A stretch of DNA of 64,000 bases from Hydractinia symbiolongicarpus (Eukaryota; Cnidaria; Hydrozoa; Anthoathecata; Hydractiniidae). The position numbers and the translations under genes were made by a program. The DNA is taken from contig NC_079876.1 of the NCBI RefSeq assembly GCF_029227915.1, positions 19,096,001 through 19,160,000 of the forward strand, read 5' to 3'. Positions 37,401 to 55,630 of this stretch are shown one piece after another (position 1 is the stretch's first letter; each line of letters opens with the position of its first letter). The notes beneath the pieces were generated by a model. That model was not told the origin of the DNA. It saw only the letters and a program-made list of their open reading frames with translations, and searched no databases.

Positions 37401-38449
37401 TATTTTCATTGAATCATTTTACTCACTGAGTCCAGGAGTTCATAAAGAGTTCTATCGCAAAAATATCGAAGATATCCTGAAAACATTGAGAATTTTTGAA
37501 AATGAGTGTTTAGTTGACTTTTGTCAGTTTTTCATTTCCTATATTAAACACTTTCAACGTAGACTTGTCTTTTTTACATTTTTCCAATCACAAATAACTG
37601 ATAACATTAACTTCAGGTTAAAAGTAGTTTGTGTGAAAATTGAGTTTGGGAGGCTAAGGAAGGAGCGTAAATTTCTCTTTGAACACAAAATAATCTCTCA
37701 CCAACAGAAAAAAACACATCGTTGACGATTACGATCGTGTCGAAATAGGTTAGTCCATTTCCACACTTAAAAGCGCGGATAATTAGAGCCGCGACAAACA
37801 CCCATTCATTTGTCTCTAATTAATCCCTTGTATAAATACCACTCTCTCAACTCAAGTAAGAGTTTTTGCAACCTCATCCAGGCTTCTTTTTCTCCCTCTG
37901 ATCTGATATGAGACAGCGAAAAATTAGAAAACCCTGGCGGTGGTCAGTTCGTCCTGGGGATTTAGGCGAGTCACATTTTAATAGTAGCAAGCGGTCTTGT
38001 TGCATGCTAACAAAAGATATAAGGGAAGCGTGCTGAAATGCGAGTTAAAATTTTGGGAACTAGTGACTAGCCAGGTTAAATTCAATAATGTAGTATTGGG
38101 AGATTGACATTTTTATACAACTATCGCTGGAACAAAAATTATATTACTTTTAATGCTAGAATTGTTTGTGGAGAAAATAGAGTATTATGTGGCGCAAGTA
38201 TGCAAGCCAATCTGTATCTCCAAGTCTATTGTAGTCTATTGTAAAAAAATTACACTTCTGTACGTAATTTTAGGTTCTTTTGTATAAACAACGATTTCAA
38301 ATAAATACTTGTTCTTAATCGTACTTATTTTAAACAAGGAACGTTGTCAATTTCGCGAAAGAAAACTTTCAGCGATAGTTTCATTTTTAATGTTTCAAAG
38401 AATAAACTTTTGCGAGAAGAGTCAAAAATCGCGACCTGCCCTGGTCATA
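34421..38449. other. Gene-poor region with a recurring short motif and a small inverted repeat
   Basis: No supportable gene. Contains the motif array 35321-36240. An inverted pair, GACCAGCCTG near 36296 and CAGGCTGGT near 36407, brackets about 120 bp of GC-richer sequence, perhaps a small element. At 38340-38448 there is a fragment rich in TCGCGAAA related to the adjacent MITE. Confidence 0.45.
35321..36240 (+). repeat. Interspersed motif GGAATTTTTCATCC, about 8 degenerate copies
   Basis: Copies at about 35321, 35507, 35635, 35825, 35982, 36108, 36138 and 36220, all in the same orientation. Most are followed within a few bases by ACTCC or ACTC. Spacings between main copies are roughly 126-190 nt. 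Consensus GGAATWWTTCATCC. Looks like a decayed satellite or a cluster of protein-binding sites. Confidence 0.6.
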
Positions 38450-39314
38450 CTTTAAGGGCAGAAACTTTCGCGGGCAGAAATTTTCATGATTTTCGCGATA
38501 AAAAATTTAACCTGAAATTCGCGAAAAATCAACTTTTTCTAAAAATCGCGAAAGTTCTTTCCAAGTTTTAAAAGCCGAAAACTCTTAAATAACTGTTCCG
38601 AGGACAAGGGTAGAAATAACAGAATCACAACGGAAAAAATTGCTCCAAGCCGACTCAATGTAGGGAAATCAGCTAAAAATCAAAAAACGGAAGAGTTCGA
38701 ATATCTTCGGATCAGAAATTTCAAATTTCAAGGCAAAAAACGAAGAGAAGAGTGAAACAATTTTTTTTGTTGAATTTTTTCTATATAATTTTGATTGTTT
38801 TCTTATATCAAGAATTACTCGATAACAATACAAACTTCTTGCTGGTCTCTCTTCTTTTTTTGCCGCTCAAAAACATTTCACGAATATCTCTACTCCCATT
38901 TCCAGAATCTTGATCCGAAGTTGACTCTTTCTTTCTCTTGTTTTTCTTCAACGGTGTGGCAGGCATGCCACTTAACGGAAGAAGTGTCATCACAAAATTG
39001 AAAATAATATGATATTTTTTTTTGGCAAATGCCCAACTGTGTCTCCATTTTTATCAACCTTATTTATATACATAATATATACCGTAGTATTGTTATTATT
39101 TCATCGGAAAGATATTCCATTTATAAAATCAATTTTTATTTTAATTAAAATTCATTGTCATTCGCGAAAATTTTTGTAAAGTTTTTGTAATTTTGGAAAA
39201 TTCGCGAAAGTTTTTTCTGTAAAATTTCTTCCAGAAGTAGAATTCGCGAAAAGTAAATTTCGCGATTTTTGATCCTCGCTAAAATTTCTGCCCGCGAATT
39301 TTCTGTCCTTAAAG
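38450..39314. mobile_element. MITE-like element with TA flanks and TCGCGAAA-rich ends
   Basis: Left end CTTTAAGGGCAGAAACTTTC and right end (reverse complement) CTTTAAGGACAGAAAATTCG form terminal inverted repeats of about 35 bp, both continuing into CGCGGGCAGAAATTTT. Each end is flanked by TA (38448-38449 and 39315-39316), the target of Tc1/mariner-type elements. TCGCGAAA-like words recur in both subterminal parts. The interior holds a 60-aa minus-strand frame but no transposase. Confidence 0.7.
38808..38990 (-). CDS. 60-aa hypothetical ORF inside the MITE
   Basis: ATG frame beginning MTLLPLSGMPATPLKKNKRK and containing SGNGSRDIREMFLSGKKRR, a hydrophilic, low-complexity basic protein. No domain recognised. 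Its position inside a TA-flanked element suggests a remnant of a transposase or a captured fragment. Confidence 0.25.
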   Translation of the reverse strand: MTLLPLSGMPATPLKKNKRKKESTSDQDSGNGSRDIREMFLSGKKRRETSKKFVLLSSNS

Positions 39315-39497
39315 TAGTACTTACTCAAATATTGCACAAATGCACCGACGGCTCTACATAGCCCCCGTTTGTCTCTGCGCAATATAGCTTTACCGCAGCT
39401 TTAATTCGTACCATGACAGGAGAAATTAATTACGTCATGCTAACAGGTGCACAAAAGGCAGTTCATGTGTATTTCTCACCGGAAAAACGACTAATTC

Positions 39498-39505
39498 CTA
39501 TAAAA
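39498..39505 (+). promoter_or_regulatory. TATA-like box upstream of the 39551 ORF
   Basis: TATAAAAT 46 nt before the ATG. An acceptor-like TTTTCTGTTTTAG follows it, so the ATG may instead follow a spliced leader. Confidence 0.35.
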
Positions 39506-39550
39506 TCCATTACTTTTCTGTTTTAGTAACGCAACTAAAAGTTAGATAAT

Positions 39551-39934
39551 ATGGGAGCAAAACAGACTAAAGACGTACAAGAAAATCCTGCATTGGAGCA
39601 CAACAAAAATGATTCAAACGCACAAGGAAATCAAGAACATGTATTGGAAACAAATCACTCGCTAAAATGGAACGAAGATATACCAGAAGACTCTGAAAGA
39701 CATCGAGAACACATAGGAAAGAGACGACAGAGTCGTATAGAGAAAATCAAAAGTAGAAAGCTACCACACACTGTCAGGGTGAAGATTGTGGAAGAAAGCG
39801 GGGAGCAGAAGCTGGAGCACGGTGGTCGTATTATAGGAGGAAGCGATCATGGAATTTGTCATTTGGAAAAGTTAAAACGCCGCAAAATGCCAGTTGGTAT
39901 GAGAATATTTGGAGAGCATCATTACAAAGATTAA
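39551..39934 (+). CDS. Hypothetical 127-aa hydrophilic protein with myristoylation-type N-terminus
   Basis: ATG frame beginning MGAKQTK; Gly-2 with Thr-6 and Lys-7 fits the N-myristoylation pattern. The first half is Asn/Glu-rich and acidic (NQEHVLETNHSLKWNEDIPE). The second half is basic, with a near-repeat: IEKIKSRKLPHTVRVKI and LEKLKRRKMPVGMRIFG, about 55 residues apart. The internal duplication and clean single exon support a real gene. No family recognised. TATA-like box and acceptor-like sequence lie upstream. Confidence 0.5.
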   Translation: MGAKQTKDVQENPALEHNKNDSNAQGNQEHVLETNHSLKWNEDIPEDSERHREHIGKRRQSRIEKIKSRKLPHTVRVKIVEESGEQKLEHGGRIIGGSDHGICHLEKLKRRKMPVGMRIFGEHHYKD

Positions 39935-41101
39935 TTTTTTTGTTTGTTTGAAATCACAATTCATAAGAACTTTCATAATATTGGCTTTTAACTGATTAGC
40001 GTTAGTTTATGTTTTATCGACACATCATAAATTATAAGACATCATAATCCGAATGCTTAACCTCTCGCTTTTCATTCCAACTACTCACAGGGTGGTCATA
40101 GATTTAAAATAAATTTGAAATAATGTTAGGAGATTTTAAGAAAACATAGGAGGTTTTAGAACTTTGAAAAGACAACTACAAACGCATATAAAAACCATTC
40201 CATATTTCTGGAGATTAAATAAATGGACAGTTACTTCTCCACACTGGCCATCTTTTTTCAGAACGAAAAACTATACGCAAATAAAGTAAAATGCATAACA
40301 AGGATAGATAATTTGAAGAGGTTTTATGAGGAGTAAATAGTTCTGGGTCCAATTTAACATTATTTAGTAGATTTTAGGGTATCACCACACTGACCCAATT
40401 TTTACCGCCATTAAAAGTTCAATCATTGCTAGATGAGCATCCCAAAATAAAAAAAAATCAAACTAAAACGAGTTCGCATCTAATCGATTTACCCACTGTC
40501 ACACCATTAAAAGCATACAAAATAGCGCGAGATTAAGATCTTCCTTCACCATTTCAAAAAAAAGGAAGCAAATGACCAGGGTAGCATGTCTTTCCCGTCA
40601 GGTTTTTTTTTTAAACATATTTATTGAAACACATTTTAGGAATCAATTATTTTAGAAGTCAAAATTAAGAAAAAGGCTAATACAGATAAAAACCATCCCA
40701 TATTTTGGAAGTTGACAAAAGGTTAGGAAGGAATGGACCGTTTATAATCAGGCCTTTCCTAAGAGGCTGGTTAAACTAAGTAACACTTGGAATGAAAAAC
40801 GAAATGTACGCGAGGGAGGAAAAATAATTTAGGTCCAAATTTTAGTTATCCAGTAGATTTTAGTATCTTTTAGGTTATTTGGGAAATTTTGGTCTATTCA
40901 GTCTTTATACAGTCCATGTACAGATTCTGATGCGTAAAAACAAATTCTAGACTTTCTAAAGATTTCTTGACATTTTCCTACAAAATTGAAAAAGAATGGG
41001 TATGGCAAAACCTTACACCGCAGTTTGGATGAGGATAAACAGAATTATTTTTTCTTATTGAAGAAGAACTACTTTGTTCATCACTAACATACTACATTAA
41101 A

Positions 41102-41171
41102 ATGAGCGGGATTCGATCCGCGGTCCCCAGAACTGGGAGCCGCAGACAAACCCACTACACTACGTGCGGCA
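41102..41171 (-). ncRNA. tRNA-like sequence (tRNA pseudogene or SINE head)
   Basis: On the minus strand it shows an A-box-like TAGTGTAGTGGG and a B-box-like GATCGAATCCC, correctly spaced, with a GCGG/CCGC T-stem. The acceptor ends do not pair and the anticodon arm is not canonical. So it is a tRNA-derived repeat or pseudogene rather than a working tRNA. Confidence 0.4.
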
Positions 41172-41218
41172 ATATCTTAGTGATGAACTCATATAGTTTA
41201 TCCGGATGGTGTGTTTAT

Positions 41219-41330
41219 ATATAGGCGAATATTTATCATAGCACATCCGTATTTCATTCTCAACAGAGAATGCTTCACCCCGATCAGACCTGATCAGACC
41301 AGATGTGCTATGATAAATATTCACCTATAT
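41219..41330. repeat. Inverted repeat, 29-bp arms, 1 mismatch
   Basis: ATATAGGCGAATATTTATCA (arm 41219-41247) is mirrored at 41302-41330 around a 54-nt interior that contains GATCAGACC twice. Lies about 50 bp from the tRNA-like sequence; perhaps a MITE. Confidence 0.85.
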
Positions 41331-42832
41331 TTTTTCTTATTGGTATTGCTATCAAACGCAGTTCAACAAATGGCTGGTTGGTTAAAGAGCGCAACGAAAA
41401 GATTCAACAGCTCAATTCGAATACCAACAGCCGCTTCTTAGCCCCTTTAATCAGTGTCAGTAGCAAGATATTATACCTCGTATTGTACGAAAACTTTACT
41501 TGTAAAATCTTAAACATCTTTTATGTAAGACGCCAATGCATGTAATTGCTAAATTTCACAGTTACTATGCACAGAAATTTTTGATGCGTGAGTGACTAGG
41601 TGAATCAACTAAATATAAATATTGTTACATTATAATATAGAAAAGCAGTAGCGTTGACAGATAAATATTTTTCCGACATGTCAGACATTATAGGATAAAT
41701 TATTCAAAATGACCAAAAAATTGTCCCGAAAACGAAACGTAACTACAGTATTTTCGACAGATACCGACAGAGGTAATTCTGCATATAAGAGAAAGTCATT
41801 ACTACCTGTTTTTTTTTTATATAAGATATCTTCTTGTGGTTGCATATCACATACTGAAGCTCATTTGAACCCGAACACCTAACTTGCTTAAAAGAACAAT
41901 ACTAAAGAGATGAACATTGGACGCCTTTGGCTGTTCAAAACTTGTCGTTGCATTACTAAGGCGATGCCATGACTACACGTAAAGGCGAGTACGCTATGTT
42001 TGTGGCCCACCAGTGCTTAGATTGCTTTGACAAGGCTGTTCCATTGTGAAAAACAAGCACCGAACAGACTTTTCGTAGGCAACAAAGGCAAGAGGGCAGT
42101 ATCAGCAGATGCACTTTTGCTGCATAAACAAAGACTGCAAAATGAATAAGGAACATGAAAATCTCGCACATGCGTTTTTCACAGCGTGGTTCTTTGTTAA
42201 AGGATAGAGCAGAGACGAAAAGAGTCCGAGAGTGCGCTAACATACCTAGTGTATATACCACCAGTGCATAGCATTGAAATTGCGAACCAGTGCGTGACCA
42301 TCAATGTCAGCCTGAGAGGCACGTCTTCTGCGAAATACCACGGAAAGTGATCAGGAAGCGCTTGTGACTAACTCTTTGCCAAAGGATATAGTTGGCCAGA
42401 TAGTTAAAACAGTTTATCTTATCACATCACTTAAGTAAAAGTAAAGTGAGTGATCATACATTTTTCTACCGCCATTATTTCGACTTTAGAGAAGATCCAA
42501 CGAACCAAATATTTTAGCAAGCAAAAAAACTTTATTTAATAAGTAGCAAGTTTACGGAAAAAACAGTACAATGTAACAAATAAATAAAAAAATATAATGT
42601 ATAAAACACTTTTACAGTTTTTTTTTAGTCCGAAAATCTGTTCTCGTCCTCAACGAGACGTGTACTTTCAATATACAATATACACCGAGCAAATGCATTT
42701 CGGCGGAATTTTCTTTTTTGTTCACGGTACAGGAAAACAAGACGCGGTTAACGAAGACAACACGCGGCGGAATAGAACAACAACTCAACAACAGCTACTT
42801 AATTCAAGAAAGAACACTTTCTTGATGCGCGG

Positions 42833-51119
<8,287 letters not shown>

Positions 51120-51295
51120 CGTGGATATATAGAAAACAGATGAGATAAAGTAGAATATATCCACAAATCCTCTTCGTGGTGAGCGTCCTTTACCGTGACT
51201 TCGCGTGTTGAAAAAATTTTCCTCGTGGGTCCCTGGTCTAACACACCCTAGTATTATCTCAGGTTTTTGTGAGGCCAGGATACCCTCCGCATTTC

Positions 51296-51329
<34 letters not shown>

Positions 51330-52797
51330 GTCATTGAATCGTCAAAAAAGGTGGAAATTTCGAACTCGTGATTCGTCCACACGGTTTTAACAAATCCCTT
51401 AACTACTGTAATATGAAAAACAAACATTTAAAAATCTGTAATCTCCTTCCATTAAGTTGAAAATATTTTTTATAAAGAAAATTTGGCGGCGATATTCAAT
51501 TTCGTTCCCAGAGTTTCTTTTTCGGTTTCTGTTTGACAATATTCACAATTTTAGACAATCAATCTCTCTCTCTGCAGCGCAGAGAGAGAGATTGTTGGGC
51601 GTATTTTGATATAAGCCAGTATATTTATCTGACAAAATTATTGTCACCAATGTGGGTGGGTCAGGTTTCAGTCAAACTAAATCAAGAAAAATCCATTGGG
51701 CTTGTTTGTTTACGTTGTTTACAAGAAAACAACGGTCGTGCAAATGAGACATAAGATAAAGGCTAGTTTCCATTTGATTGTTTTTTCCGCTACAGCGTAA
51801 AAAGCACACGAGCTTTCTTATAAACATTGTACTTTTGAAGGTACGTTAGGTTTTTCCCCCCACAGACAGTTTTTATGATCACACAACACAGAGGGTGATT
51901 CGCCATTTCTTCGCAGGAATTAACTTGGAAAGTCTAACCATACTAGGACAGCGAAACCTAGCGTCATGTTGTGTATACAAAAGCATCACGTTGTGTATAT
52001 AAAAGTTGCTTAAAAAAAAATTTCCTTAAAATATGTAAAAGTTTAAGCTAGATGTATTTTTTAAGCGCAAATCTGAAAGCTATGGTGGCATATTTGTGTC
52101 ATCTCGACTTGTATTAAATTTATAACTACAACTAGAAATCACATATACATATAGGCCACAATAAAAAAATCATTACAGGGAACGCGTCGATACATTCAAT
52201 CTAGGGGGATCCAACCTCGTCTATGGTGGCCGAGGAGTGAAGGTTTAAAAAAAAGTAAAAATGTTTAGGTTTAACTATCCAATTTCAACTGTTGTAACTG
52301 TGGAGTATACCCACTAGCAAACCTTAGACTGAATGATGCTGTTTTGAGAAGATTTTAAGATTTTTTTAAACTATTATAGAAGCAGCAGGAGGGCGATACG
52401 ATGACTTTTTGTCGGCCCAAAACCCAAGTCTTAAGTGTTAAGTTTCGTCTTCTCTGACGAGTTTAAATTATTAAGATATTTGATCACATCCGAGATCTTA
52501 TTAAAACGAGCGGTCTTTTCCTTTCCTTCTTCTTTTTCGACCGATTTTTGTTGCCGTAACGTCACGACTTTTAAATTCCAACCTCGCCCCGCGTCGTAGT
52601 TCTACGCCGCTTGTGTGCGTATCTCAATAATGTTTGTAAAATTGGAAAAAAAGAAGACTGCGTTACAAATTTGATCACAAATATTGTTATTTTTTTATTA
52701 TTTGATGAACTATGCTAGATAATCCTTCAAATGTTTCATTTTTCATTTCATTTTATAGAGTTGTACACTTTGGAGGACCATCTTTTTTTTCGTCTTT
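51120..52797. promoter_or_regulatory. Upstream region of vasa, with a hairpin and an A27 tract
   Basis: Expected to hold the vasa promoter (transcribed leftward). An A tract lies at about 51299-51326. A CT/GA hairpin at 51560-51594 has 16-bp perfect arms (CAATCTCTCTCTCTGC). Near 52203-52235 is a fragment (TATGGTGGCCGAGGAGTGA) related to the repeat cluster at 55439-55700. No core promoter element could be assigned. Confidence 0.35.
51560..51594. repeat. Perfect CT/GA hairpin, 16-bp arms, 3-nt loop
   Basis: CAATCTCTCTCTCTGC (51560-51575), AGC, then its exact reverse complement (51579-51594). Lies about 450 bp upstream of the vasa start codon. Confidence 0.9.
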
Positions 52798-53052
52798 TTA
52801 AAGCGGAATTAAGCCTCACACTTAAATAGCATTATTTCGGTTAACATTATGTTCGTTTCCCAAATTCTGGTCAAAATTTTGAAAAATAAATATTATTTGG
52901 ATTGATTTTAATATAAAAGTTACCCCTTCTATGAGCGAACGATAAGCGCCATTTAAATTTTCTGAGGCCACGGCTGATTCTGGAGACTGTTATATCGTGA
53001 CGTATATTACGCTGAAGAAGCATAAGCTTGCGCTGAGCGAAAGCAGCGAGAT

Positions 53053-53978
53053 ATGGAAAATTTAAGCTCCTGCTCTGACTCTCCTATTTCAGAAGTAGAA
53101 TATTCAAGTGACTCTAGCGAAACGTCAGTAACAGGATGTTACATGAATGAGCCTGAATACTCCAAAGCAGAACTTGAAAAAGTGACTTATAAATCTAGTG
53201 ATAGCGAAGAAGAAGACGAATTGAATTCAAGCAGACTTGAAAATTTGCATTGGTGTACTTGTACATGTTGCGTTATTTATAATTGCTTCACTCTTGTGGA
53301 ATGCAAGTGTTGCCAAGAATTTTTCAATTTATTGAACGACAAGTTGATTGATAACAAGTGCATCACGATGCACAAGGATTTTGAAATGTTATGTTTGAAC
53401 CGCACATTGTAGAGACAGCCAGCATACGACATCGACGATATCAGAAAAAATATAACGAACTCTCCACATATACTAATAAGTAAGTCTTTCTTAAAAAAAT
53501 ATGTTTCTCGTAAATATTTTCACAGACCATATTTCTCATTGTCACACACAAATAAAACGTTCTTCTAATCTTCTCACTTTTCGCTTTAAATCTTACAGAT
53601 CCAATGCGCTATGAAAATACACACCATCGCAGATTATTTAATTAAATTAAAAATAATGTCATTCCTTGAATATCTAATAAAAAAGGAGGAGAGCCCATGT
53701 GCCTCAAATAACAATTTGTTTCAAAGAAGTTTTGATGAATAAATAATTTCTTTCGAATATTTTATCCTGGTTTACACTATAACATAAACTTTCATTCCGT
53801 TGTAACGGAAATGAGGTACACCAGTTACCGACAGTACACGGCCTGGGTACATTATTATGAAAGGCTTGGAAAAGGATGTCGCGTGGTGATTCCAGCTTGT
53901 GTTGTGCGGAAAATAAGGGAAGAATTTCCTGATTCAGATGGAAAATATACTGGATTCAAAGAATTTGTTGACATATAA
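53053..53978 (+). pseudogene. P2X7 C-terminal-like (cysteine-rich) protein, frameshifted
   Basis: Small protein with the cytosolic cysteine-rich domain found at the P2X7 receptor C-terminus, without the channel. The N-terminus is acidic and Ser-rich (SCSDSPISEVEYSSDSSE). The domain follows: WCTCTCC, VECKCCQEF, then CITMHKDFEMLCLNRTL. The first frame stops at 53410-53412. Removing the effect of one missing base there restores ETASIRHRRYQKKYNEL in the +2 frame to 53479, where GTAAGT follows. The remainder (53816-53978) reads YTSYRQYTAWVHYYERLG ... VVIPACVVRKIREEFPDSDG and ends in TAA; the phases match across the proposed intron 53480-53815. So this is a one-base-deleted copy, or the sequence has an error. 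Such domains in cnidarians often occur in mobile or expanded families. Confidence 0.75.
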
Positions 53979-54047
53979 CGGGACTTAACATTTTTAAACA
54001 AACAATAACAACAACAAAAAAGCGAAATAAAGTACAACGGACCAGAG

Positions 54048-54482
54048 TTATTTTTTGAATCGTTTTGCATAATTCCGTTTCTCTAAAATTTTCGAAGTGT
54101 CAGGTCTGGCCGTGTGGGCAATGTTACGTGGTCGACTAAGCTTGTTTACAACTTCTTTACCAGAGATCTTTACCTTCACCCCACTCTCCTTTCTTTCAAT
54201 TATGTCATTCATTATCGCATCAACAAAACTGACAGACTTGGGTTCTTTCACAGGTTTCGCGATCCACTCTTTATTCAATTTGCTTGAGACAAACTTCCAC
54301 TTTTTTTCACCGACCTTCTGACTCCCTTTACGCGCGCATTTTACAACAGCCTGCTTTCGACCAACGTTATTGTTATGGTCCAAGATAGCCAACTTCACTC
54401 GGGCGTTCATCACATTCAACTCGAAATGTTGCCGTTCTTTCCCAGTACTATTTCTACAGCCATAAGCTTTACAAGTAGGCAT
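54048..54482 (-). CDS. THAP-like N-terminus fused to a basic domain, 144 aa
   Basis: From ATG at 54480-54482. MPTCKAYGCRNSTGK matches the start of a THAP zinc finger (C-x4-C), but the later CxxH, AVPTF box and the usual ~80 residues are missing. The next part (ARVKLAILDHNNNVGRKQA) and the lysine-rich remainder (KWKFVSSKLNKEW, FVDAIMNDIIERKESG) resemble, from memory, segments seen in cnidarian repeat-encoded proteins; this is an impression. Likely an internally deleted THAP protein. Convergent with, and 69 bp from, the P2X7-like gene; both lie inside the TTAA element. Confidence 0.5.
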   Translation of the reverse strand: MPTCKAYGCRNSTGKERQHFELNVMNARVKLAILDHNNNVGRKQAVVKCARKGSQKVGEKKWKFVSSKLNKEWIAKPVKEPKSVSFVDAIMNDIIERKESGVKVKISGKEVVNKLSRPRNIAHTARPDTSKILEKRNYAKRFKK

Positions 54483-54776
54483 CGTTTTTGGAAGAAAGAT
54501 AACATCAACAAATACGCTGTTACGTTTGTTCACATTGTGTAAACAACTTTAAAAAAGATGAAGAGATCAAAAAATTGAAATGAGCGTAAAATACGTCATA
54601 GATCTCCATCGCAGATTTTTTATGATTTAAACATGGCGATTACTGTTGTCAACTTTTATGCTAAAAAAGGGATGTAAATTCAAAGAATTTCAATTTTTTT
54701 TATATACCATTAAAATAAGTAGGGTTTGTAAAAGATATTTTCGAAGAAAAAAAAATTGGGCTTAATTCCCCTTTAA

Positions 54777-55174
54777 TAGAGTTTAAAAAACCTGAGTAAG
54801 CACTTAGAACAGAAGAAAAAAATAGTTGAAGTAACAATTATTTGAATAAAAATATATTACAGTAGCTAAAAATACATCATGTATCAAAATATTTATCAAA
54901 CAAAACAAAAGATTTTCAAAAATAAAACATAACAAATCAATACAACGTTTATATACAAAAAATAAACGAAGAAGAATGGCTTATTTTTTCAAGTGAAAAC
55001 GAACTAGTTTAACGTTTTGTAAAATCTATGGAACAAAATATTGTACTTAAGATGCACTAAAATATTTTTTCCCCTTAAAGAAAAAACAAGACAACTTGAA
55101 CAAAGAAACGGATTCAAATAAGACGTCGGAATAAACAAGAAAGAAAAAATATTTCAAAAAAAAATAAAAGTGTT
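54777..55174. other. Spacer right of the TTAA element
   Basis: A-rich sequence with no feature recognised. Confidence 0.45.
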
Positions 55175-55468
55175 TTACTTTGAGGTAGTTCCATCTAAGA
55201 AAGTAATGGTGTCATCATATTGTTCATACTTTCTTTTATAAATATCTTCTAGTTCTGCGAACTTGCAATACTCATTACAAATATGCGTCATCCCAAATTT
55301 TTTAATAGCTTTTCTGCAAAAATTTCCAATGCAAAAAAGAGCGTCTTTGTCTTTTGAAATTTCTGATGATGCTATCTCTGGATCAGTTAACAAGGTTCCA
55401 TGCCCTTGAATATCAGTTAGAAAGAGAGATTCTTTTTTGACGGTACCGAAAAAAATTGTGACACTCAT
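55175..55468 (-). CDS. Hypothetical ORF or 3' exon, 97 aa
   Basis: Frame with a coding look: acidic/basic mix and clustered cysteines (ALFCIGNFCRKAIKKFG, HICNEYCKF), ending FLDGTTSK. The first residues overlap a 68-bp direct repeat, so the ATG may be fortuitous. An acceptor-like TTTCTAACTGATATTCAAG lies just before GHGTLLTDPE, suggesting a terminal exon of a larger gene, perhaps transposon-encoded. No family recognised. Confidence 0.35.
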   Translation of the reverse strand: MSVTIFFGTVKKESLFLTDIQGHGTLLTDPEIASSEISKDKDALFCIGNFCRKAIKKFGMTHICNEYCKFAELEDIYKRKYEQYDDTITFLDGTTSK

Positions 55469-55630
55469 CGGCCACGATGTTGGCCGAGAAGTGTCATCAG
55501 TTGCGCTTCAAGTTTTAAAATTAAAATCATTTCAAATTTTGTTTTTTATTTGAAATCAAATTTGATGGTACCGAAAAAGTTTGTGACACTAACCGGCCAT
55601 GATGTTGGCCGACAAATGTCATCAGTTGCG
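55439..55630 (+). repeat. Two direct repeats of ~68 bp with internal imperfect palindrome
   Basis: Copies 55439-55507 and 55564-55630, both starting GGTACCGAAAAA and containing TGTGACACT, CGGCCA and TTGGCCGA, and ending TGTCATCAGTTGCG. Each unit is itself a hairpin: TGACACTCATCGGCCA against TGGCCGAGAAGTGTCA in copy 1. A third partial copy, inverted, is at 55684-55703, and a distant relative is near 52215. Confidence 0.85.

Larger units (their letters stand above)
39935..42832. other. Intergenic, with degenerate direct repeats, a tRNA-like sequence and a hairpin
   Basis: Segments near 40175-40375 and 40680-40875 share blocks in the same order (AAAAACCAT.CCATATT, then GGTCCAA, then AGTAGATTTTAG), suggesting an old duplication about 500 bp apart. 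No gene supported; a minus-strand frame at 41956-42261 looks accidental. Confidence 0.4.
52798..54776. mobile_element. TTAA-flanked DNA transposon-like element with two cargo genes
   Basis: Both edges carry TTAA (52798-52801; 54773-54776), followed inward by matching terminal inverted repeats: left AGCGGAATTAAGCC, right (reverse complement) AGGGGAATTAAGCC. Collinear blocks continue inward on both sides for about 200 bp: TATAAAAGTT / CATAAAAGTT, GCGCCATTTAAAT / CGCCATGTTTAAAT, and GTGACGTATATTACGCT / ATGACGTATTTTACGCT. TTAA target sites are typical of piggyBac and Kolobok superfamilies. No transposase is present. Inside are a P2X7-tail-like gene (+) and a THAP-like gene (-), convergent, each starting just inside one inverted repeat. 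So the repeats may also act as paired promoters. Confidence 0.72.

Noticed and set aside
41956-42261. 101-aa minus-strand frame with a hydrophobic stretch
   Set aside because: No start or splice context, no family signature, and odd composition; treated as chance.
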